A model generated the notes under the pieces. That model searched no databases and was not told where the DNA came from. It saw only the letters and a list, made by a program, of their open reading frames with translations. A DNA stretch of 64,000 nt from Colocasia esculenta (Eukaryota; Streptophyta; Magnoliopsida; Alismatales; Araceae), in NCBI GenBank assembly GCA_014218235.1, contig CM024761.1, positions 94,733,648 to 94,797,647 on the forward strand, in the 5' to 3' direction. How positions within the stretch are numbered: position 1 is the stretch's first letter; each line of letters opens with the position of its first letter. The position numbers and the translations under genes were made by a program. Positions 54,622 to 64,000 of the stretch are shown in pieces.

Positions 54622-56353
54622 TGTAACGACCCGACCTCCCAGACCCCGCCAGGGACCCCTGAAGGTCGCATCGCCACCCACAGATCCGAAGACCCGGAAG
54701 GGTTAGAATTTAGTCCAGTGAGATAAGCAATGAATTCGAATAACTATAACAAGGAAGACTGTACATTAATAAAGAAATTAAGTACATGTCCCAAATAAAT
54801 GTACAGGTACAGAAAGAAGGCGTAGTCCATAAGGGGATACCCCGAGGACTTGCAAAAAGGCCACTCTCAACTCACGCTACAAGAGCACTCACGCTCACAA
54901 CTCACACTACTGGCAACGCACGGTGCAACATACCGCCACCACGACCGTCCGACGACGAACTCCTGCAACAGCGAGTCCCTACCTGAAGAGAGTAGGGGGG
55001 TGAGCCTCGCGAACAAGGCTCAGTAGGGATAACCAGTCCCTTACCATCCAGAGCAGTAGGAACTCCAACAAGCAGAAGCAAAACTACTCTACAAAGCAGT
55101 AAAGCGAGAAACGCCTACCACAAACGGCTACAAAGCAGCGGCAACAGAGAAACGCCTCGACCACAACTCGGGTCAAGACAAAATGACTCCCGCCGAACCA
55201 GCGGAGTCAAACACAAAGCGGAAGCAACACCTCGGCATGGACCGCCGAGACAAGGAAGCTCACAGAACACCGGAGCAACCATGTGAGACCAGAGTCTCAC
55301 GACACAAGCACCCAACATTGCAGACCTCCACGAGGTCGGGGAGGAACAACTAGGTGTCACCACGAGAGACACCGAACAACCATGTGAGAGGCAACGTCTC
55401 ACCACAGGCACGGCCACCTCAAACCTCCACAAGCAGAACCAACCTGCACCTCGGACACTCCATGAGGTGAGGGACTACACCAACCAGTGCAACCACGAAC
55501 GGCACCAAGGAACGGGTTACCGAAACAGCAGTTGGGTGCCTACACCAGGCACCCCGAGAGAATCTGCAGAGCGGAAACCACTAAACACGGCCCACGAGGC
55601 CAAACCATCCAATCCCTCGGAACTAGAAATGGCTAGGCTACAACCACCATGTAAACTAGGGCGATGAGAAACCCAATCTCGAAAACAGCGTGAGAAACAC
55701 CGTCACAACAAGAGCAACCAAGCCACCGCCACAGGCAGCTAAGAGAGGGACACACATTCCACCCCTCTTGCACGCCGGCCGCCGACTCCCGCCTACAACC
55801 TCCCCGGTAGAGTAAGGCTAGTGAGTCACAGCCAAGAACACAACCACAACACCGCAGCCCAGCCGAACTACGGCCCCATGCCTGACCTCCCTACGTGGCT
55901 ACAAAACCAACGCAGAGCGAGGCTATGAGAAGGACTAGCTAGCCCTCACCGAAAGAGCGCCACAACAACCTCGGAGACCAGACCAGCTAAGAGAGATCTA
56001 CAAACGACAGAAGCCGCTGTCCCCTCCGCTCCATGTCTGAGACTTGAGCACGCCCGCCGCCCGGAGCAACACCCTATGACACAGGTGCGCGGGGATGGGG
56101 GTCCCAGGTAACGGTAACAACCTGTCTCGCGGACAAGCCCTCAAGTGCCTAGCACCGGGCGAACAGAGAAACTGGCGTAGCAACCACTAACAGAATCAGC
56201 ATAGCTGGCTTGTAACCAAGACAAGCCCAGGAGGGGCAAGCTCACATGGCACCCCTTCCGGAAACCCCTAGAAGGGCCATCGGCCAACGCCGGCACACAC
56301 GACCCAGCCCAAGAAACCGAAACACCATAGACAGAACAGAAACCACCACTCTT

Positions 56354-56390
56354 CTAATAATAGATTGACAGACAGACAATCGATTATTAG
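56354..56390. repeat. Inverted repeat (hairpin), second copy
   Basis: The arms CTAATAATAGATTG and CAATCGATTATTAG pair at 13 of 14 positions. The pair that differs from the 1795 copy has changed on both sides (A:T to G:C). Confidence 0.7.
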
Positions 56391-56589
56391 ACAGACGCGA
56401 GCCTCCTAGCACATCCGCTAGGACACGGCCACGAAGGTGTCACCTTCGGTCACTGAATGCAGGGAGGCAACCTACCGCGTTCCCACCAGAAGGTCCTAAG
56501 GGCAACCATGCCCCGGGGCACACGCCGACACGTCAAGCGCGGCCACGGAAAACACCCGAGGCAGACCAAGTTTTCTCGCACCCCCCTAA

Positions 56590-56850
56590 GTCATCGTGAT
56601 ACCATCGCGATGGCCAGGACCACCGCGACACGACCCTGTTGCGACAGGGAAGAGGGATGCGACAACAGCGCTTTCACGATAGGAAACTAAGTCACGACAT
56701 CCTTGTCGCGACGACCGATTAAGCCGCGACAACAACATTGTCGCAACGGCCAACCGCACTGTGATAAGGTCACATCGGACCGGGGCAGCTCCTTCTCTGA
56801 TGTCGCGACGCGCTCGGCGGTCGCGACATCATCTGGAAGGCCGACTGCCG
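56590..56850. repeat. GTCGCGAC-type array in the Tek-E left LTR
   Basis: Copies include 'catcgtgataccatcgcgatgg', 'cttgtcgcgacgacc', 'gccgcgacaacaacattgtcgcaac', 'tgtcgcgacgcgc' and 'ggtcgcgacatc'. A second, smaller cluster is at 57225-57460. Confidence 0.75.
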
Positions 56851-57550
56851 GAATGCTACATCTTGGGGTAGCCACAACTATACTAAGCACACCACAACGG
56901 GGAGGGGAGCATGGGGAAAGCAGTAAACACAAGCATTACACAAAATGGACTCCTAATCCACACCAACAAGAAAGGGCACAAGAATCCCTACCGATTAGAC
57001 GAAACTGAACCCCCAAGGGGCCTTCACGACGAGCTCGCCACCTCCTCCTTGCTCCCACGGCGCCGCTCCCACTCCGCACGAGCCGCCGCCACTCTGCTAC
57101 GAGCTCTAACTGCCAAAGAAGAGAGGGGAGAGGCCTGTCCACCTCAGAGAGGAGAGGGAAGGAGGAAAAGGGAAAAGAAGGAAAAAGGGGCGCCAACCAA
57201 GGCTCTTAGCCTGCGGCCCCTAGAACGTGACGGGGCGGGACGTCGCGAAACGAACCTCATCGCGACGGCTGCCCAGACTACGACCAGAACGCGCCCACCC
57301 TGGGAGCCGGACAACCCGATATGTCAGTGACAGGCGTTAGACGACCGAAAAGAGGAAATCAGTCGTGACCCGTTGACCGGGCATGACCAGAACGCGACGA
57401 CAAAGGCGGTTACAACAAGGGATGACTGTCGCGACAGGCACCTCCGTCGCGACAAGGCCAGTCATTCCTCACATAACAGAAAGCCAAAAAGCCCAAGATG
57501 TTACAATACATTCAACAAAAAAATATATTCATCCTCAAAATCAAGGGCGA

Positions 57551-60500
57551 AACCCAGTTAGAGAAAACAACAGGTGCCAAGGAACCACTAAGTCATACCA
57601 CGACTTCCCGGTGGTCAACACCATGACCTCGCCACAAACAGAGTTCCTAACCAGACATCCGATAGCTCACAGAGCGCACACCAACCGGACCAGAGCACAT
57701 AATCAGATGTCAACAACTCCACAGGCGTGGCGCGCACCAAGCCGACCAGAACCACAGAAACTGCCAGTTGGGAACCACGCGACTGAGCCCTCAACAGACC
57801 CCGCTGTTGAGGCCAACCTGTCAGTAAGTCACTCTGTCACCAACGACAAGACAGAGGTCCCAGCTACTGACGACAACCAAGAAAAAACATGCCAAGATGT
57901 CATCCACAAGACTCCGCTGAATGGCTCCGCACAACAAGCAACTACTAGCGCCTACGGCAAGACCAAACGAGAGTTTCTTAGGGCGACCCAAAACCAAGCG
58001 ATAGCATGCACGAGGAAAACACCACGGCTCGCGGAACAGTGTCAACTGGGACCACTCGATCTTACCCAAATCGTCCTCGTGGTCTGACAAGGACACACAA
58101 CAACTGTGGAGCCACGCCAAAAAAACTAAACCGAACGCTCCACAGGCACATGCGCAGAGACAATAACCAAGAAAGACATCTGAGGTTGGCAAAGCCAAAC
58201 ATCCCAAGACGTCAACAAACCTACACGGGGAAAATGAAACAACTTCCAAGGTCGAAAGCAACAAGATCAGGGAAAACAATGCAACCCACGGTGCTAATAC
58301 CACCAGGAGCCACCCAAGGTGCAACACAATGCACCAAAGCTCCGGACAGAACAGACCAAACCACTCGAGCACGAGCACATGGTGCCACTACTAGCACCAA
58401 AACCAGAGAATATGCAACATGGTTGCACCTAAGGCCGAAACAACACAAGCTAACAGGAAGGACTCTCTACAACAGACCTGCCACAAGCCACACACAAGAA
58501 GCCACAAGCCTGAATGGGCAGAACAGGCCACACCGGCCTTGAACCCTCAAGGCACAAGGACACGAAGCATCGAAAAGGAAAACACGCTCAAGGTGCAGTA
58601 CGCAACCGCACCAACGGCCTGAAACGACACAAGGCCAACCGAAGGGACTCTGCACTAGAGACCCATAAGAGAAACGCGTGGAAAACCAACAGCTTCAAGA
58701 GCACAACAACTACATTGGCTCTTAGAAGCATGCAAACACAGGGCATCGCTCCTACGACCACAGGTAGAGAGGCCACACACTAAACAACGATGAGTGCAGC
58801 CCAAGCACAGCTGAGGCACAAGCGGAAACACACACCGGGACGATGCTTGCCAAGCAAGCCAAACAACAGAAAATTGGTGCCACCTCACACTTAACATAGG
58901 GCACGCTGCCCTACATTGTCCAGTCAGGTGACAAGAAACTAGCACGGCACGAGACGGAACAATAGGTCACCACAACCTACCGCACCACAGGGAAACCACG
59001 CACACGAGGAGAGCAACCTGCTCAACCTCAAAATAGCACAAGAGGAGGGACCTTCGCCACGAAGGTCGCCACGGTGCGCAACACAGCACCAAGGCCATCG
59101 CAGAGCACGACCACCCTGAGCAACCAACGGAAAATAGGGGAAGGAGACCCTCACAACGAGTCTCCTCCACACGCAAGGGACAACCAGTAAACGAGATTGG
59201 CACTTCCATAGAAGCACAACCAGCCAGACACCCATGGCACTCACCAGACCACCATCTTGCAAGGCCCACAGGGCATGAGAAACGAAGCCAACCTCCCGAT
59301 CCTGGGGACACACGAAGTCCCACCAACGTAGCTAGGAAAACATGAAATGAACCGGAGGATAACCTGGCCAGCACAACGGCCAGACACTTGGACAAGGGCA
59401 CAACACCTCGACCGACACGACCCAAATAGACTGTAACACGGATAGTCCAATCGGCAACAACGACAGCTCATCTCCATAGAGAGAGAGTAGCGACCAACAA
59501 AAACAACACAGGGCAGCTCGGGGAGGACCACTACCCAAAGCACCAAGAGCCGTTCTGGGAAAACATCACCACAACGCAGCCCAAACAAACGGCCAACAGA
59601 GAGAACACAACAGACAGCGGAAGCAACACAACTAGTTCTGGAAGAAACATGCACATGAACCACCAAGGTGTCGTTCTGGGAAAACCCACCAGAACGCAAC
59701 AACCAGCACAATAGCAGCATACCTCAACCATGAGGTAGCACAACGAGTGGCAAAAAACAAGCCAGAATAGTCCTAAGAGCAACCCTCACCAGGATAACAA
59801 CCAACAATTCTGGAAAACCACACCAGAACATAGGGAAATCAAGCGATGCACCTCAACCTCGAGGGCAATGCAATGGAAACCAACCAGACAACAGAGGCCT
59901 CAAACCAAGGAGGCAACACAACGGAAGACTTCAACGAGCACAAAAGCAGTCACAGAGGGAGAGGAACTCTCACTAGGACAACAACAAATAGTTATGGGAA
60001 ACACCACCAGAACACAGCAGCCAAGCGATGCACCTCAACTAGAGGGCAACGCCGCAACAACCAGAAACGAGCCCAATAAAGTTCTGGGGAGAACCTCACC
60101 TCCACCAGAACCAACAGAGAAGAACTCTGGGAGCACCTCAACAGAGTTCACAACCAGCCAGCACAAGGCCGACAACAACCATAACCAGGTGTCGCAGCGC
60201 TCAACCAGCGTGCAACACGGCACACAAGCATCTACTTAGCTCGAGCAAGACGTCGACTAAGCAGAGCACAGTGCCCAATGGTGGACGGGAACGCAAGGCC
60301 AAACACACAGCCAACAACACACACCCCAACAAGAAGGGGACATCCAACAAGGACACACCCCAACAAGAAGGGGACATACAACAAGGACACACACCAACAA
60401 GAAGGGGACAACCAACAAGGCAAGGACACCATCTACTGGTTCCACAGACCACAACCCTGCACCAGTGAAGGCCACACCACATGTAGGCTCTCTCAGCCTT

Positions 60501-60772
60501 CGCGACACACCCACACGGATGCGCAGGCCGCAGACGAACCCAACCGCAGTACGAGCGAAACAGCAACCACGCTCGCAGCACGCGCACCCAACAACAGCAG
60601 CAGCGCTCTCTTGCAGCTCATGCTCAGACCTTGCTAGAAAGCTAACCACATGCAACAAAGAGCCAAAAGCTCACCTAATAGCAACTAAACATGGACGGGC
60701 CAGCAGTGCACGAGTACCTTACTTGTGGACAACCATAGTTATTAACTCATTACAAATCTTGTTGGACCCCTA
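57551..60772 (-). mobile_element. Tek-E internal region: non-coding, A/C-biased, repeat-rich
   Basis: The region lies between the left LTR and the antisense primer site. I find no Gag, protease, RT or integrase motif in any frame. The plus strand is rich in A and C and poor in T over about 3 kb, so a transcript of the element (minus strand) would be rich in G and U. Degenerate repeats of the type 'ttctgggaaaac.accaccagaac' recur near 59550, 59670, 59810, 59990 and 60085. The long open frames are explained by the shortage of T and hence of stops. It resembles non-autonomous LARD-type elements. Confidence 0.55.
60326..60427. repeat. 34-bp tandem repeat, three units
   Basis: The units start 'ccaacaagaaggggac' at 60326, 60360 and 60394 and differ by a few bases. 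The open frames here (CPLLVG-type repeats on the minus strand) follow the tandem array. Confidence 0.85.
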
Positions 60773-60785
60773 AGCTCTAATACCA
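60773..60785 (-). other. Primer binding site of Tek-E (antisense, iMet type)
   Basis: The plus-strand AGCTCTAATACCA is the complement of TGGTATTAGAGCT, one C-to-T change from the usual site. It lies one base before the right LTR. It shows that Tek-E is transcribed on the minus strand and that the right LTR is its 5' LTR. Confidence 0.82.
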
Positions 60786-60786
60786 C

Positions 60787-61943
60787 TGTAACGACCCGAC
60801 CTCCAGCACCCCCGCCAGGGACCCCCGAAGGTCGCGTTGCCACCCACGGATCCGAAGACCCGGAAGGGTTAGAATTTAGTCCAGTGAGATAAGCAATGAA
60901 TTTGAATAACTATAACAAGGAGGACTGTACATTAATAAAGAAACTAAGTACAACATATCCTAAATAAAAGTACAAGTACAAAAAGAAGGCGCAGTCCTTA
61001 AGGGGCATACCACGAGGACTTTCAAAAAGGCCACTATCAACTCACTCTACAAGAGCACTCATGCTCACAACTCACACTGCTGGCAACACACGGCGTAACA
61101 AACCGCCACCACGACCGTCCGACAATGAACTCTTGCGACAGCGAGTCCCTACCTTAAGAGAGTAGGGGGGTGAGCCTCACGAACAAGGCTCAGTAGGGAT
61201 AACCAATCCCTTACCAGCCAGAGCAGCAGGAACTCCAACAAGCGGAAGCAAAACTACTCTACAAAGCAGCAAAGTGAGAAACGCCTACCACAGAGGGCTA
61301 CAAAGCAGCGGAAACAAAGCAACGCCTCGACCACAACCCGGGTCAAGCCAAAGACGACTCCTGCAGAACCAGCGGAGTCAAACACAAAGCGGAAGCAACA
61401 CCTCGGCACGGACCGCCGAGACAAAGAAGCTCACGGAACACTGGAGCAACCACGTGAGACCAGAGTCTCACGACACAAGCACCCAACATCCCAGACCTCC
61501 ACGAGGTCGGGGAGGAACAACCAGTTGTCACCACGAAAGACACCAAACAACCAAGTGAGAGGCAACGTCTCACCATAGGCACGGCCACCTCAGACCTCCA
61601 CAAGGTCGAGGGTCCACAAGCAGAACCAACCTGCACCTCGGACACTCCACAAGGTCACGGACTACACCTACAGGTGCCACCACGAACGGCACCAAGGAAT
61701 GGGTTACCGAAACAGCAGTTGGGTGCTTGCACCAGGCACCCCGAGAGAACCCGCAGAGCGGAAACCACTAAACACGGCCCACGAGGCCAAACCAACCAAA
61801 CCCATGGAACTAGACACAGCTAGGCTACAACCACCGTGTAAACTAGAGCGATGAGAAACCCAATCTCATAAACAGCTTGAGAAACACCGTCACAACAAGA
61901 GCAACCAAGCCACCACCACAGGAAGCTAAGAGAGAGACACACA
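60787..61943 (-). repeat. Tek-E: right LTR (antisense; 5' LTR), matched portion
   Basis: It starts TGTAACGACCCGACCTCC and follows 54622-55753 closely ('cagtagggataacca.tccctta', 'gcaacgcctcgaccacaac', 'cgagaga.acacaca'). Similarity stops near 61943. The acceptor-like site is altered (CTTAAG/GTAGGG at 61153). Confidence 0.75.
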
Positions 61944-62862
61944 GTCAACCCTATAATCACGGGGATTGTTCCCCCCCTCAACACGAACATGTACTAAAAC
62001 TAGTAGTATAGAAAGTAGGAATGTGATCGCCACCTAGTAAGTTGCCTAACGAGTAGCAAATGACACAGGCTAACTTAACTAGGAAATGGAAAGAGAAAGG
62101 AGGTAGACCTGGTGTCGCGGTAGTCTTACGTACCGCGACGACGCTGGTAACGCGTCGCTGCAGCCTGACGCATCTCTTGTCGCGTCGTCCTCCGCTGTCG
62201 CGTTCTCTGTGTGCGAGAGATGTCGTGTGTGGACCTTCTTCCATCCTCCAGCCGGCTAGAGGACAAGAGCTCCTCGTGGAAAATCTTGGGTTCCTGCCAA
62301 AACATAGAAGAAACAAGAAAAAAGCCCTATTAGAACATATTAAGCATAGTATCTATTCTAAAAATGAGAGGAAATGGAGAATCATGGTAGGAACGCACCT
62401 GGGGTGGTTTTAAACCCCTTTGGGTATGTGAAAAATGTGGGTATGTGGTGAGTGTGATCTAACTAGAAACAACATAAAAATGCATGTAGAAATGGAGGAG
62501 GAAGAGAGGGGGAGAAGATGAGTCCCATTAGGTTGACTCCCTGGCGTGAATGCAGTCCAAATGAGTGTGCAAAAGCTTCAGGAGGTAGCAAGAGTCGCCC
62601 TTCTCACGTTCCATGCTCCATAAATGGTGAAATGAGGGTGTTTTGGTGGAGGGGAATGTGAAGGAAATTGTGAAAATAGGTGGCTGCAAGGCTAATTGTT
62701 GGTGAGAGGAGATTTCGACAGCCCTTCGGGGTGAAAAATGGGAGCTCCCTTGTACATGAGGGGGATACCTTGCTTATATAAGCCTTTGAGAGAGAATATC
62801 TCCTAAAAATGGATAATAGGTAAAATGGGAGATAAAATGCCATAGAAATTCGCAATGGAGAG
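61944..62862 (-). mobile_element. Antisense LTR-like segment with TATA box (Tek-E continuation or a further element)
   Basis: It no longer aligns with the left LTR of Tek-E. Antisense it has a good TATA box (GCTTATATAAGC, 62772-62783) and, after about 370 bases, CCAG/GTGCGT. A CGCGAC cluster lies at 62112-62210. The layout is that of the U3/R part of a gypsy-type LTR. Either the two LTRs of Tek-E were rearranged or a second element joins here. No gene is supported. Confidence 0.45.
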
Positions 62863-64000
62863 TGTAGCACCCCGGAAATTTTAAATACATAAAAATTCAA
62901 AATAAATAGAAATAAATAATTTCCATAATATCTGAGTATTTAAACATACGTATCATTATCGTATGAGCTAAAACATATCAGAAACATCTGTAAAAAATAT
63001 AAATCAACCCCAAACATTTTTACTAAAAGTTTCGCAAATAAATTTAGGCCAAGAAAAATTGTATTATCCATGTTTAAAGTGTTTCATGACTTATTATCGT
63101 AATTTATGAATAAGTCGGAAAATCATTATCACACGTACTTGGATGAGTCAGAAAATTAAATAAAAATCATATATGGGGTTAAAATAATATTTTCTAATGA
63201 CCCATCAAGAAATTTGGGTCAATAAAAATCATTTGGACTAGGTTTAGGAGTTATTGTGACCAATTATCCAAATTAGGAAACAAGTCAGAAAACCGTTTAA
63301 CACGAAAATACGACGCAACCAAAAATTTAATAAAAGTGTTGGAGAGACTCCCGACATTATATATTAATGACCAAATATCTTAATTGGGCCAATGGACCAC
63401 ATATGACCAAAAAATCAAATGAAGCTAGGAAATGCATGGAAATTCGTAGCTTAAATTAGCTGAAATTAAAAAGAGGCAATTAGAGTTGAATTGGGAAGAG
63501 ATCTTACACTCTTGGCAAGCCAAATTCGTGCCTACCCACCCGTAGAGGTTGCTTGATGGCCAAGACTCTCTAATGGAGGGAGAGATCCTCAAATTTTGGA
63601 ATGACACAAGCCAATCCCGCAACCCTTCTTTCCTAGTTACAATAGGACTCCTAAATACCTTGGTTACTTAAATACTCTTCACCCAAACCCTAGGGATGAG
63701 TTTACAACTTGCTGGGGTCGTGTGGAGGAGCTCTTGGGGGCTGGGGAGTTATGGGTCGACCACAAGAAGGACATCTTCTTCCCTAGTTCATCTTCTGCGA
63801 CCTGCACAAACTGTCCACTTGAAGCCGATCAAAGGTAGGCCAAACCTAAACCCAACCTTGTAAGGCTTATACCCCTGGAAAGAGGGTCAAGTCTACTTCC
63901 TAACCCAAGTCGAATGCCTAAATTCCATGCAATATACACAGACTATAACCGTTGTCCTGCGAGTGGTCTGAACATGGGTTTTCTAGAAGAATGGGACTTC
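62863..64000 (+). mobile_element. LTR-F: start of a gypsy-type LTR (runs off the window)
   Basis: It starts TGTAGCACCCCGGAAATTT and follows the Tek-C and Tek-A LTR layout: 'cattatcgtatgagctaaaac', 'ttgggccaatggaccacatatgacc', 'actagggatgagtttacaacttgctggggtcgtgtggagg' and donor-like AAAG/GTAGGC (GT at 63835). The 3' end is outside the window. Confidence 0.82.

Larger units (their letters stand above)
54622..57550 (-). repeat. Tek-E: left LTR (antisense; 3' LTR), inner end approximate
   Basis: It begins TGTAACGACCCGACCTCC on the plus strand and aligns with 60787-61942 for about 1.15 kb. Antisense it shows the same landmarks as other gypsy LTRs here: 'ctactgagcc...ctcacc', acceptor-like CTCTTCAG/GTAGGG at 54983 and donor-like TCG/GTAGGG at 56990. 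Between them lie a hairpin (56354-56390) and a GTCGCGAC array (56590-56850). The inner end is not visible as a clean CA/polypurine junction. The strand is GC-rich and T-poor. Open frames here lack family support. Confidence 0.6.

Noticed and set aside
57383..58087. 234-codon open frame, plus several 100-185 codon frames on both strands between 56900 and 60800
   Set aside because: The plus strand is nearly free of T, which removes stop codons by composition. Frames overlap on both strands, are low-complexity and show no retroviral or host motif.
60201..60658. Minus-strand open frames with repeated 'CPLLVGVCP'-like segments
   Set aside because: They are translations of the 34-bp tandem repeat and adjacent biased sequence.
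1..64000. Host genes, tRNA or rRNA genes, organelle-derived DNA, telomere or centromere satellite
   Set aside because: No cloverleaf, conserved rRNA segment, organelle gene, telomere repeat or 150-180-bp satellite was recognised on reading. Short islands could be missed without alignment tools.

Overview
The window looks like nuclear DNA of a flowering plant, made almost entirely of decayed LTR retrotransposons inserted into one another. The evidence is the dinucleotide TG...CA LTRs, iMet-type primer binding sites, Ty1/copia and Ty3/gypsy gag-pol remains, and a plant-type MITE. I see no convincing host gene, rRNA or tRNA. No open frame is an intact functional gene. I cannot name the species. 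Element labels below are mine.

Nest 1 (3079-41637). Sire-A is a Sirevirus-like Ty1/copia element (3084-41632, 5-bp target duplication TTGAT). Its gag is split by Tek-A, a Ty3/gypsy element with 3.47-kb LTRs (5789-32098, duplication CTTAA/CTCAA). The 5' LTR of Tek-A is split by Sire-B, a second Sirevirus-like element (7973-22462, duplication AAACA/AAACT). A Tourist-like MITE sits in the reverse transcriptase of Sire-B (14028-14673). The gag of Tek-A is split by an antisense solo LTR (24629-28049, perfect duplication AGAAC). Removing each insertion restores a continuous LTR or reading frame, so the insertion order can be read directly.

Left edge (1-3083): the end of a gypsy-type LTR (LTR-J), a piece of a Tek-E-like LTR, and the start of LTR-G, the LTR into which Sire-A inserted. 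Nest 2 (41638-64000): the rest of LTR-G, then the antisense 3' end of Sire-H. Sire-H is interrupted by LTR-D. LTR-D is interrupted by Tek-C (45024-54265, duplication GGTGA), a gypsy element that lost most of pol. LTR-D then ends at Tek-E, an antisense non-coding element with two related LTR copies at 54622 and 60787. A further gypsy LTR (LTR-F) starts at 62863 and runs off the window.

Three themes stand out. First, both Sireviruses carry an extra reading frame downstream of pol; that of Sire-B spans about 1,200 codons and ends in a region I do not recognise. Second, the long gypsy LTRs of several diverged families share a TATA box, a splice-donor-like AAG/GTAGG site and, about 2.0-2.2 kb later, a splice-acceptor-like site, suggesting an intron inside the LTR. 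Third, nearly every LTR family carries a dense array of a short CpG palindrome; the same palindrome (GTGTCGACAC) occurs in a copia and a gypsy element. Stop codons in the broken genes are mostly TAG/TAA where glutamine is expected, as methylation-driven C-to-T decay would give.
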